Source of the DNA: Actinokineospora sp. NBRC 105648 | GTDB lineage: Bacteria > Actinomycetota > Actinomycetes > Mycobacteriales > Pseudonocardiaceae | DNA length: 64,000 nt | Direction: 5' to 3' | NCBI RefSeq assembly: GCF_030269645.1 | Contig: NZ_BSTR01000022.1 | Coordinates: 21,779-85,778 of the forward strand | In this document: positions 42,418-50,251 of the stretch, in pieces | How the letters are laid out: the number at the start of each line of letters is the position of its first letter | How positions within the stretch are numbered: the stretch's first letter is position 1 | Translations under genes and position numbers: made by a program | The notes under the pieces: generated by a model | The model's database searches: none | Told to the model about the DNA's origin: nothing | Seen by the model: only the letters and a program-made list of their open reading frames with translations

Positions 42418-43437
42418 TCACCCTCGAGTCAGGCGGAACGCGACCTCGGGCTCGGCGAAGTGCGCCGCGACGGCGGCGTCGGTCACCTCGGCGAGGGTCG
42501 CGGGCGACCACCGCGGGTCGCGGTCCTTGTCGATCACCTGGGCGCGGATGCCCTCCACCAGGTCGTGGTCGCGCAGGCAGGCGGCGGACACCCGGTACTC
42601 CTGGACCAGCACCGACTCGACGTCCGGCAGCTCGCGCGCCCGGCGCAGGGCGGCCAGGGTGACCTTGAGCGCGATCGGCGACTTGGCCTCGATCTCCTTG
42701 GCGACCGCGACCTGACCGTGGGCAGCCAGCCGGTCGAGAATCTCCTCGACGGTGTCGACGGCGAAACAGACATCGATCCACCCAGCCTGCTCGGCCAACC
42801 GGGAGGGCGGCGGGGTGACCGCGTACCCGACGAGGTCGAGGCTGCCCGACTCCAGGTGGGCGAGCAGCTCGGGAAGGCGGTCGCTGGTGACGAGGTGGTC
42901 GGCGAGGCCGCAGTGCACGGCGTCGGCGCCGGAGATGGTCGAGGCGGTCAGGGCGACGTAGGTGCCCAGCTCGCCGGGCGCGCGGGAGAGCAGGTAGGTC
43001 CCGCCGACGTCGGGGGCCAGGCCGATGCCGACCTCGGGCATCGCCAACCGGGTGCGCTCGGTGACCACGCGGACGGATCCGTGCGCGGAGACGCCGACGC
43101 CGCCGCCCATCACGATGCCGTCCATGATCGCCGCGTAGGGCTTGGGGTAGCGGGCGATCCGGGCGTTCATCCGGTACTCGTCGGCCCAGAACGCCAGCGC
43201 GGCCGAGCCACCCGCCAGGGCGGCGGCGTGGACCTCGCGGATGTCACCGCCGGCGCACAGCCCGCGCTCCCCCGCGCCGTCGACGACCACCGCGTGGACC
43301 CCGTCGTCAGCCGCCCAGGCGGCCAGGGCCGCGTCGACCTCGACGACCATGGCGTGGGTCAGGGCGTTGATCGCCCTGGGCCGGTTGAGCGTGATCCGAC
43401 CAACGCCGTTGACCACCCGGGCAAGCACCTCGACCAT
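42418..43437 (-). CDS. 3-hydroxyisobutyryl-CoA hydrolase (enoyl-CoA hydratase superfamily)
   Basis: 339 aa, the ECH_2 length. Crotonase-fold oxyanion motifs: GAGERGLCAGGDIREVH and IMDGIVMGGGVGVSAHGSVR. The acid/Asp region MPEVGIGLAPDVGGTYLLSR and the long C-terminal domain (SPIALKVTLAALRRAREL, DPRWSPATLAEV) distinguish the hydrolase from plain hydratases. It acts in valine catabolism, releasing 3-hydroxyisobutyrate from its CoA ester in the cytosol. No other valine-pathway genes are adjacent. Confidence 0.88.
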   Translation of the reverse strand: MVEVLARVVNGVGRITLNRPRAINALTHAMVVEVDAALAAWAADDGVHAVVVDGAGERGLCAGGDIREVHAAALAGGSAALAFWADEYRMNARIARYPKPYAAIMDGIVMGGGVGVSAHGSVRVVTERTRLAMPEVGIGLAPDVGGTYLLSRAPGELGTYVALTASTISGADAVHCGLADHLVTSDRLPELLAHLESGSLDLVGYAVTPPPSRLAEQAGWIDVCFAVDTVEEILDRLAAHGQVAVAKEIEAKSPIALKVTLAALRRARELPDVESVLVQEYRVSAACLRDHDLVEGIRAQVIDKDRDPRWSPATLAEVTDAAVAAHFAEPEVAFRLTRG

Positions 43438-43517
43438 CAGTTACTCTCCGCAACTTTCCCGCCGACAAATTGCCCCTGGTCCCGCCAGCTCAACACACCC
43501 TATGGTGGGACAACGAG

Positions 43518-43536
43518 TTAGGTGAGCCTAAGTTGA
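43518..43536 (+). promoter_or_regulatory. DtxR/IdeR-type iron box before the heme oxygenase gene
   Basis: TTAGGTGAGCCTAAGTTGA matches the 19-bp consensus TTAGGTTAGCCTAACCTAA at 14 to 15 positions, with the central TTAGGTnAGCCTAA nearly perfect. It ends 15 bp before the ATG, so iron-loaded repressor would block transcription. Confidence 0.75.
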
Positions 43537-43551
43537 CTACGGCAGGTAACG

Positions 43552-44214
43552 ATGACGACACTGGACTCCCCCCAGCACCCGGCGGGCTTCGCCGCTGAGC
43601 TGCGCGGCGCCACCCGGGCCGAGCACGAACACGCCGAGCGGTCGGTGTTCGTGTCCGCCCTGCTCGACGGGCAGCTGCCCCGGGAGTCCTACGCGGCGCT
43701 GCTCGGCCAGAGCCTGCTGTTCTACACCGTCCTGGAGGAGGCCGCCGAGACCTGGCGGCCCGACCCGGTCGCGGGCCGGTTCGTGCTCGACGCGCTGCAC
43801 CGGCGCGACGTGCTGGCGGCCGACCTGGCCTGGCTGCTCGGCCCGGACTGGCGCGCGTCGGTGCACCCGCTGGCCGCGACGCGGGCCTACGTCGAGCGCC
43901 TGCGCGAGGTCTGCTTCACCTCCCGCAGCGCTTTCGTGGCGCACCACTACACGCGCTACCTCGGCGACCTCTCCGGCGGCCAGATCATCCGCCGCAGGCT
44001 GCACGACGCCTACGGCCTCGACACCGACGGCGTCCGGTTCTACACCTTCGACGGGATCCCCAAGGCCAAGCCGTTCCGGGACATCTACCGCGAGCTGCTG
44101 GACGGGTCGCCGTGGACCGAGGGCGAGCGGGAGAACCTGGTCGCCGAGGCGAACGTCGCGTTCCGGCTCAACCGCGCCGTCTTCGACGACTTGGCGGTCG
44201 CGGCGGGACTCTGA
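43552..44214 (+). CDS. hmuO: Biliverdin-producing heme oxygenase
   Basis: 220 aa. ELRGATRAEHEHAERSVF carries the proximal heme-ligand His (about residue 25), and YTRYLGDLSGGQIIRRRL holds the distal-helix glycines of the family. It oxidises heme to biliverdin, CO and iron in the cytosol, supplying iron from host or environmental heme. The promoter iron box fits iron-starvation induction. No heme uptake genes are next to it. Confidence 0.93.
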   Translation: MTTLDSPQHPAGFAAELRGATRAEHEHAERSVFVSALLDGQLPRESYAALLGQSLLFYTVLEEAAETWRPDPVAGRFVLDALHRRDVLAADLAWLLGPDWRASVHPLAATRAYVERLREVCFTSRSAFVAHHYTRYLGDLSGGQIIRRRLHDAYGLDTDGVRFYTFDGIPKAKPFRDIYRELLDGSPWTEGERENLVAEANVAFRLNRAVFDDLAVAAGL

Positions 44215-44215
44215 G

Positions 44216-44240
44216 CGCGGGTTTGCAAGGGGCACCCGCG
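44216..44240. terminator. Small hairpin between convergent heme oxygenase and LysG genes
   Basis: CGCGGGT (44216-44222) pairs with 44234-44240, filling the 26-bp gap between the two stops; possible bidirectional terminator. Confidence 0.4.
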
Positions 44241-45134
44241 TCACCGCAGGGCGGTGGCCGCCACCGCGGTGACCGCGTCGGCGAGGGCGGACAGCGAGGG
44301 CGAGTCGAGCTTCCACTGCTGCCAGTACAGCGGCACGTCGATCGGGCGCTCGGCGTCGAGGTCGACCAGCCGCCCCGCCCGCAGGTGGGCCGCGGCCTGC
44401 GCCTGCGGAACCATCCCCCACCCGAGTCCCGCCACCACCGCGTCGAGGAATCCCTCCGACGACGGGATGTGGTGCCGGTGCCTGCTCGGCGGCGCGTCCG
44501 GGGCGTGCGCGCGGGTGAAGCGGTCCTGCAGGTCGTCCCTGCGGTCGAACACCACCACTGGTGCGGTGGGGAGGGAAGCGTGCAGCGGACCGGAAAGCCA
44601 CTCGGCGGCGAACGCGGGCGTCGCGACAGGTCGGTAGCGCATGTTGCCCAGGGCTCGCACGGAGCACCCGGTGACCGGCTCCGCCAGCGAGGTCACCGCG
44701 GCCATCACCAGGCCGTCGCGCAGCAGGGTGGCGGTGTGATCCTGGTCCTCGCGGCGCAGCTCGAAGCAGGTCCGCAGGCGCGCGGGCACCTCGACCAGCG
44801 CGGGCAGGAACCAGGTGGCCAGCGAGTCGGCGTTGACCGCGACGGCGAGCCGCACGGGCTCGCCGGTGTCGGTCAGGCCGAGCTCGGCCCGGGTGTCGCG
44901 TTCGAGATGGGCCAGTTGGCGAGCGAAGCGGACCACCAGCACACCGGACTCGGTCAGCCGCACCGGTTTGGTGCGCGTCAGCAGCACCCGGCCGGTCCGC
45001 TGCTCCAGCGCCTTCACCCGCTGGCTCACCGCCGACGGGGTCACGTGCAGGGCGGTCGCGGCGGCGTCGAACGTGCCCTCGTCGACCACGGCCAGCAGGG
45101 TGCGGACGTGGTCCAGCGGCAGGTCGGTGATCAC
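44241..45134 (-). CDS. lysG: LysR-family regulator, LysG/ArgP type
   Basis: 297 aa. N-terminal HTH TALHVTPSAVSQRVKALEQR, then the LysR substrate-binding domain. ArgP/LysG-type features and divergent pairing with a LysE exporter gene support the call: in Corynebacterium LysG activates lysE when lysine or arginine accumulates. GTG 45134 chosen (the open frame extends upstream without homology). The 65-bp intergenic region is A/T-rich for this genome, as expected for the shared promoter. Confidence 0.87.
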   Translation of the reverse strand: MITDLPLDHVRTLLAVVDEGTFDAAATALHVTPSAVSQRVKALEQRTGRVLLTRTKPVRLTESGVLVVRFARQLAHLERDTRAELGLTDTGEPVRLAVAVNADSLATWFLPALVEVPARLRTCFELRREDQDHTATLLRDGLVMAAVTSLAEPVTGCSVRALGNMRYRPVATPAFAAEWLSGPLHASLPTAPVVVFDRRDDLQDRFTRAHAPDAPPSRHRHHIPSSEGFLDAVVAGLGWGMVPQAQAAAHLRAGRLVDLDAERPIDVPLYWQQWKLDSPSLSALADAVTAVAATALR

Positions 45135-45199
45135 GATTCCTAATGATACGTAAGAATCTTTAGCTGTACTCACGGGACGGTCGTTCCTAGGGTCGGACC

Positions 45200-45802
45200 G
45201 TGCTCCTCACCGCGCTCGCCGGCTTCGGCACCGGTCTCTCGCTCATCGTCGCCATCGGCGCGCAGAACGCGTTCGTGCTCCGCCAGGGGATCCGCAGGCA
45301 CGCGGTGGCCGCGGTGGTGGCGATCTGCGCGGGCTCCGACGCCGTCCTCATCGCACTGGGGGTGGGCGGCGTCGGGTCCGTGGTGCGGGCGTGGCCGCGC
45401 GCGCTGACCGCCGTCGCGCTGGTCGGCGGCGCGTTCCTGATCGGCTACGGGATCCTCGCCGCCCGCCGGGCGCTGCGGCCCGCGACCATGCCGCTCGACG
45501 GGCCGACCACCGGCTCCCCGCGCCGCGCGGTGCTGCAGGCGCTGGCGATGACCTGGCTCAACCCGCACGTCTACCTCGACACGCTGCTGTTGCTGGGCAC
45601 CATCGCCGCCGCCCGGGGCGAGGCCCGCTGGGCCTTCGGCTTGGGTGCCGCGCTGGCCAGCCTGTGCTGGTTCACCGCGCTCGGCTTCGGCGCCCGACTG
45701 CTCAGCGGGTTCTTCCGCCGCCCGGGGTCCTGGCGGGTGCTCGACGCGCTGGTGGCCGCGACCATGGTCACCATCGGCGTCGGGCTGATCGCGGGCGCCT
45801 GA
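45200..45802 (+). CDS. lysE: LysE-family amino acid exporter
   Basis: 200 aa with six hydrophobic spans. The N-terminal GFGTGLSLIVAIGAQNAFVLRQG and the later MTWLNPHVYLDTLLLLG are LysE/ArgO signatures. It exports lysine and/or arginine across the cytoplasmic membrane. GTG start. Divergent from lysG, the classical sensor-exporter pair. Followed by a 20-bp-stem bidirectional terminator. Confidence 0.92.
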   Translation: MLLTALAGFGTGLSLIVAIGAQNAFVLRQGIRRHAVAAVVAICAGSDAVLIALGVGGVGSVVRAWPRALTAVALVGGAFLIGYGILAARRALRPATMPLDGPTTGSPRRAVLQALAMTWLNPHVYLDTLLLLGTIAAARGEARWAFGLGAALASLCWFTALGFGARLLSGFFRRPGSWRVLDALVAATMVTIGVGLIAGA

Positions 45803-45839
45803 GCACGGGCGAGTCGCCGCGGTCGGAGCCGCACCGACC

Positions 45840-45880
45840 GACCGGGCCTGACCATCCACTGTGGATGGTCAGGCCCGGTC
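45840..45880. terminator. 20-bp stem bidirectional terminator
   Basis: Arms 45840-45859 and 45861-45880 are exact complements around a single T, a nearly perfect palindrome between the convergent lysE and peptidase genes. Confidence 0.8.
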
Positions 45881-45883
45881 CGA

Positions 45884-47278
45884 CTACCTGGCCCCGACCA
45901 GGTGCGCCACCTCGCGCGCCAACGTGCCCGGGTCGTTGAAGTAGGCCGTGTGGCCCACGCCGGTCCAGGTCAGCAGCTCCGAGCCCCGGATCTGCCTGGC
46001 CAGACCGACCGCCCACTCGTGCGGGGTGGACGGGTCGTGCTCGCCACCGACCACCAGGACGTTGGGCACGCCACGCACCGGCGTGGGCCCCCACGGGTTG
46101 GCCGGACGCACCGGCCACCCCGCGCATCCCGCCTGACCGTCCCACGCCTCGACGTACCCGCGCGTCACCGGCGCCACCCGCAGGATCGTCTGCTTGCGGG
46201 CGATCAGGTCGGCGGCCCCCCTGACGTCACTGGGGAAGTCGTGGCACCCGATGGTCCGGTACGTCCCGAGCCCACCTTCCCCCGACACCAGGGTCGAAGC
46301 GTCCGGGCTGGTCGCCATGGCGTCGCGCAACGCCTCGGCGAGCAGGGGCCACTGGCTGGTCAGGTAGAGCAGGGAGTACATGCCGAACCCGATCTGCTCG
46401 GCGTTGACCCCCTCCGGGAACCCTTGCGCGGGAATGGTTTCCCGATCGGCCCGGTCCAGCAGCGCCCGGTACTCGGCAACCACGTCACGCCCGTGCAACG
46501 CGCACTCGGCGGTGTCCGCGCACCACTGGGAGAATCGGGCGAACACGTCCTCGGTCACCCGCGCCTCGTCCAGCGCCATCCGCTCACTACCGACGGTGTG
46601 GTCCACCGCCCCGTCGAAGACCGCCGCCCGCACCCGGTTCGGGAACAGCTGGGCATAGGTCGCCCCGAGCAGCGTGCCGTAGGACAACCCCAGCCAACTG
46701 ACCTTGTCCGCGCGCAACGCCACCCGCACGGCCTCGAAGTCCCGCGCCGCACTGACCGTGTCCACATGATCGATCAACGGCCCGGTCGCCTGCCGACAGG
46801 CGTCCCCGACCTCCCGGTTGTAGGCCACCAACCGCCGGTACTGCGCCTGCGTGTCGGGGTACTGGGTAACCCGCAGGTCGGTGGGCGACTTCGGGCAGGC
46901 GATCGCCGGACGACTCTCCCCCACCCCACGCGGGTCCACCCCGACGATGTCGAACCGATCCCGCAACTCCGCCGGGAACAACTCCGCCGCGAGATCCCGC
47001 ACCAACGGCACGGCGGGCCCACCCGGGCCACCGGGATTGAAGTACAGCACCCCGATCCGCCGAGCCGGATCAGCGGCCTTGAGCCGCGCCACCGCCACCG
47101 TGATCCGCGCACCACCGGGACGCGACCAGTCCAGCGGCACCCCGATGTCGGTGCACTGCGCACCGCGCTCCCCACACGCGCGCCACCCAACCTCAACCGG
47201 TTTCGCCTGCGCGACAGCGGGTGCGACCCCGGCAACCACCCCCACCACCACAACGGCCGACACCAGCACTCGTCTCAT
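45884..47278 (-). CDS. Secreted alpha/beta hydrolase, tripeptidyl aminopeptidase type
   Basis: 464 aa. Signal peptide at 1-26 (ends VAQAK). Proline-peptidase-like alpha/beta hydrolase: VLYFNPGGPGGPAVPLV (oxyanion HGG-like loop), IVGVDPRGVGESRP, nucleophile elbow GLSYGTLLGATYAQLFP (Ser in GxSYG), and a C-terminal TAP-like domain with VVGGEHDPSTPHEWA (Asp) and GVGHTAYF (His). It resembles Streptomyces SlpD/tripeptidyl aminopeptidase and should release N-terminal peptides outside the cell. ATG 47278 with GAGGAGGACC. Confidence 0.88.
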   Translation of the reverse strand: MRRVLVSAVVVVGVVAGVAPAVAQAKPVEVGWRACGERGAQCTDIGVPLDWSRPGGARITVAVARLKAADPARRIGVLYFNPGGPGGPAVPLVRDLAAELFPAELRDRFDIVGVDPRGVGESRPAIACPKSPTDLRVTQYPDTQAQYRRLVAYNREVGDACRQATGPLIDHVDTVSAARDFEAVRVALRADKVSWLGLSYGTLLGATYAQLFPNRVRAAVFDGAVDHTVGSERMALDEARVTEDVFARFSQWCADTAECALHGRDVVAEYRALLDRADRETIPAQGFPEGVNAEQIGFGMYSLLYLTSQWPLLAEALRDAMATSPDASTLVSGEGGLGTYRTIGCHDFPSDVRGAADLIARKQTILRVAPVTRGYVEAWDGQAGCAGWPVRPANPWGPTPVRGVPNVLVVGGEHDPSTPHEWAVGLARQIRGSELLTWTGVGHTAYFNDPGTLAREVAHLVGAR

Positions 47279-47446
47279 GGTCCTCCTCACGTCGTCCACT
47301 TGGGAAGATCATGGTGTGGGCCCGCCACGACGGACATCGGTCCCGGGGATGACCGCGGGCTCATCCCACCGACGCAGGACCACGGTCCACTTCCCTTGAC
47401 GACCAAGGGAAAACCCTGACCCACCCCCCGACCAGCCCCCAACGCC

Positions 47447-47579
47447 ACCACCGCAGCGGAGAAGCCGACTCCGCTGGCAAGCAACAGAATCCCCACCCCA
47501 CCAGACCGCAGCGGCAGGCCGACCCCGCTGGTATGCAACAGGATTTCCACCCCGCTGGAACGCAAGTCCCGCTACGGAT
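47447..47579 (+). repeat. ~55-bp tandem units forming the 5' module of repeat copy C
   Basis: Two and a half units of the form ACCGCAGCGG...GGCCGACCCCGCTGG.A.GCAAC, about 55 bp each, end in CCCGCTACGGATG directly against hairpin copy C. The same units on the opposite strand precede copy E. Confidence 0.65.
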
Positions 47580-47719
47580 GCTCGATCTGGTGGACTCGCT
47601 TCGTGTGGGGGGAGAGCACCGCTAAACTTGCCGGTGGTGGGGAATGCCCTTCACCCGCCCTTTTTTCACCACCGCGGTGCTCTAGGGGCCCCATACGAAG
47701 TGAGTTCACTAGATCGAGC
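47580..47719 (+). repeat. Structured palindromic repeat, copy C
   Basis: Arms 47580-47610 and 47689-47719 pair over 31 nt; the four differences are all G on the left against T on the right, that is G-U pairs on the plus strand. The inner stem AGAGCACCGC pairs exactly with GCGGTGCTCT. The core has GCTAAACTTGCC, AATGCCCTTC and a TTTTTT tract after ACCCGCCC. The 3' flank is CCCCGCTTGTAACCTGGGCA. Lies between divergent peptidase and P450 genes. Confidence 0.9.
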
Positions 47720-47955
47720 CCCGCTTGTAACCTGGGCAACGAAGACGGCTACACCGAGGTGAGACCGAGCCTACACTCAAGCCCCGGACGCCGAAAAACT
47801 CCAACCAGAAACGGTTTCACCGCTCCACACCCGATACCCGGACAGCAATAAACCATCACCATTCACATTCCCATTCGCAGGAATCGGACAACCGTCTCAT
47901 TTGTCCGCCCCGCCGGCGTAACGTCCTCCGCACGGTCGAACTGGAGGGTGACCCC

Positions 47956-49314
47956 ATGAGTGCACCGATCATCCCCACCGCCCGCGGGAAACTACCGCTG
48001 CTCGGCCACGCGCTCCCCCTGCTCCGCAAGCCGGTGGCGTTCCTGAACTCGCTGCCCGCCCAGGGCGACCTGGTGCGGGTCAAGATCGGCCCGGTGGACG
48101 CCGTCATGGTCTGCGACGCCGAGCTGGCCAACGAGGTGTTCCGCGACGACCGCACCTACGACAAGGGCGGCGTGTTCGTCGACCGCGCCCGCGAAGTGGT
48201 GCACGACAACCTGTCCACCTGCCCGCACAGCATGCACCGCCGACAACGCAGGCTGTTGCAGCCCGCGTTCCACAACGCGCGGATGCCCGCCTACGCCGAG
48301 GTCATGGCGACCCAGATCGAGCGGGCGCTGGCGGGCTGGCGGGATGGGCAGGTGCTCGACGTGCCCCGCGAGATGTCGGTGCTGACGGTGAACGTCCTCA
48401 ACGCCACCATGTTCTCCGACACGCTGTCCGAGCGGGCCGTGCGGGAGTCCTACGACGACGCCGAGGTCCTGGTGTCCGGCATCCTCAAGCGGATGGTGAT
48501 GCCGGAGACCATCGCCCGGCTGCCACTGTTCGGCAACCGGGCTTTCCATCAAGCCGCCGCACGGCTGCGGCGCACGGTGAGCGAGCTCATCGAACAGCGC
48601 CGAGTCACCGGCGCCGACCACGGCGACCTGCTGTCCGCGCTGTTCCTCGCCCGCGACCCGGAGAACCCCGAGGAGGGCCTGACCGCCGACGAGATCGTCG
48701 ATCAGGTGCTCACCTTCCACCTGGCGGGCAGCGAAACCACGGCGATGGCACTGAGCTGGGCCCTGCACCTGGTCGCCGCGCATCCGGAGGTCGAGCGCAG
48801 GCTGCACGCCGAGGTAGACACCGTCCTCAATGGACGAACAGCGAGCCACGCCGACCTGCCCCGGCTCGACCTGACCGCCCGGGTGATCACCGAGTCGCTC
48901 CGGGTCTGGACCCCGGGTTGGCTGTTCACCAGACTGGTCAGCACCGACACCGAACTGGGCGGGCACCAACTGGCAGCGGGCACGACCGTCGCCTACAGCC
49001 CATACCTGATCCACCACCGACCGGACCTCTATCCCGACCCGGAGCGCTTCGACCCCGACCGCTGGGACACCTCAACCGGCACCACTCCCCCGCGCACGGC
49101 CTTCATCCCGTTCGCCGCAGGCGCCCGCAAGTGCATCGGCGACAAGTTCAGCCTCACCGAAGCCACCCTGGCCCTGGCCACCATCGCCGGCCGCTGGCGG
49201 TTGGAACACGCCTCCGCACGGCAAGTGCGGCCGGCACTGTCGTTCGTACTCCGGCCACACAAGCTGCGGATGCGCGCGATCCGGCGGCAGGCGGGTGAGC
49301 GGGCCGTCAGCTGA
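47956..49314 (+). CDS. Cytochrome P450
   Basis: 452 aa, complete. N-terminal PLLGHALPLLRKPVAFL, I-helix FHLAGSETTAMALSW with the acid-alcohol pair, ExxR motif ESLRVW, FDPDRWD and the heme loop FAAGARKCIGDKF with the Cys thiolate ligand. Similar in layout to the TAA-broken P450 at 28321. Soluble bacterial type; redox partners are not encoded nearby and the substrate is unknown. GGAGGGTGACCCC just upstream supports ATG 47956. Confidence 0.9.
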   Translation: MSAPIIPTARGKLPLLGHALPLLRKPVAFLNSLPAQGDLVRVKIGPVDAVMVCDAELANEVFRDDRTYDKGGVFVDRAREVVHDNLSTCPHSMHRRQRRLLQPAFHNARMPAYAEVMATQIERALAGWRDGQVLDVPREMSVLTVNVLNATMFSDTLSERAVRESYDDAEVLVSGILKRMVMPETIARLPLFGNRAFHQAAARLRRTVSELIEQRRVTGADHGDLLSALFLARDPENPEEGLTADEIVDQVLTFHLAGSETTAMALSWALHLVAAHPEVERRLHAEVDTVLNGRTASHADLPRLDLTARVITESLRVWTPGWLFTRLVSTDTELGGHQLAAGTTVAYSPYLIHHRPDLYPDPERFDPDRWDTSTGTTPPRTAFIPFAAGARKCIGDKFSLTEATLALATIAGRWRLEHASARQVRPALSFVLRPHKLRMRAIRRQAGERAVS

Positions 49315-49400
49315 GGGTCAGCGGGGCATCAGGGCCTGGTGTCAAGCTTGTTCCAGCAAGGCAAGCGGGACCGGAAAGACAGCGAGACAGCAAGACAACG

Positions 49401-49486
<86 letters not shown>

Positions 49487-49530
49487 TCAAAAGCGCACCA
49501 CCAAGGCCGCTGGCAATCCCCGGTCTTGGT

Positions 49531-49614
49531 CTTCAATCCCTCAATCCCTCAATCTTTCAATCCCTCAGTCTTGAAATGCCGCGCCCGCTGGGGCGCAACA
49601 CCCGCTACGCCAGT
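49531..49614 (+). repeat. 5' module of repeat copy D
   Basis: Tandem TCCCTCAA-like words (CAATCCCTCAATCCCTCAAT...) followed by CCCGCTGGGGCGCAACACCC and GCTACG, directly before hairpin D. The same C/T-rich run plus CCCGCTGG order precedes copy A on the other strand. Confidence 0.6.
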
Positions 49615-49753
49615 GCTCGATTGGGTGGACTGCCTTCGTGTGGGGGGAGAGCACCGCTAAACTTGCCGTGTGTGGGGATGCCCTTCACCCCACGCTTTTT
49701 CCCCACCGCGGTGCTCTAGGGGCCCCGCGCGAAGGTAGTCCAGCCAATCGAGC
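49615..49753 (+). repeat. Structured palindromic repeat, copy D
   Basis: Arms 49615-49645 and 49723-49753 pair over 31 nt with three G-U pairs on the plus strand and one G-G mismatch. The inner stem AGAGCACCGC/GCGGTGCTCT is perfect. The core has GCTAAACTTGCC, then GTGTGGGG-ATGCCCTTCA-CCCCACGC followed by TTTTT, a textbook terminator shape. Its 3' flank CCCCGCTCTTACTCGGGCA faces copy E. Confidence 0.9.
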
Positions 49754-49854
49754 CCCGCTCTTACTCGGGCAGCTCGGACGGTGTGCCGCACACCGACCTA
49801 CGGTCGACCTGCATGGTGGCTCATCGCTGGGGCTGCCCGAGGAAAAGATGAGGG

Positions 49855-49993
49855 GCTCGATCTAGTGAACTCGCTTCGTGCGGGGCCCCTAGAGCACCGC
49901 GGTGGAGAGAAAAGGGCAGGGTAAGGGCATCCCCACCCACGGCAAGTTTAGCGGCACTCTCCCCCCACACGAAGCGAGTCCACTAGATCGAGC
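49855..49993 (-). repeat. Structured palindromic repeat, copy E
   Basis: Arms 49855-49885 and 49963-49993; both differences are G-U pairs on the minus strand. The inner stem on the minus strand, AGAGTGCCGC with GCGGTGCTCT, has two more G-U pairs. The core has GCTAAACTTGCC, GTGGGGATGCCCTT and a TTTT tract. Oriented opposite to copy D, tail to tail across about 100 bp whose ends also pair (CTCGGGCAGC/GCTGCCCGAG). Confidence 0.9.
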
Positions 49994-50251
49994 ATCCGTA
50001 GCGGGCGTTGCTTTCCAGCGGGGTCGGCCTCATCGCTGCGGTTTGCTTGGGGGGACGGAACCCTGTCGCGTGCGGGCAGGGTCGGCCTATCCGCTGCGGT
50101 TTAGTGGGGGACGGGCTTCTCTTGGGTGCTGGTGGGGTCGGCCTATCCGCTGCGGTGCCAACGGGGGCGGGATGCCGCTGCGGTTTGGCGGGGGCCGGAC
50201 CTGTTGCTTTCCAGTGGGGTCGGGAGTCGCTTCTGCTTCGGTTTTGTGGTG
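49994..50251 (-). repeat. Array of ~55-bp units forming the 5' module of repeat copy E
   Basis: GGGTCGGCCTATCCGCTGCGG-type units recur near 50020, 50079 and 50134, with diverged pieces near 50173 and 50215. On the minus strand these read CCGCAGCGG.TAGGCCGACCCC, as before copy C, ending CCCGCTACGGATG at the hairpin. No protein-coding signal. Confidence 0.65.

Noticed and set aside
49994-50251. CRISPR array made by the ~55-bp units
   Set aside because: The units are diverged along their whole length, with no constant-repeat/variable-spacer pattern.
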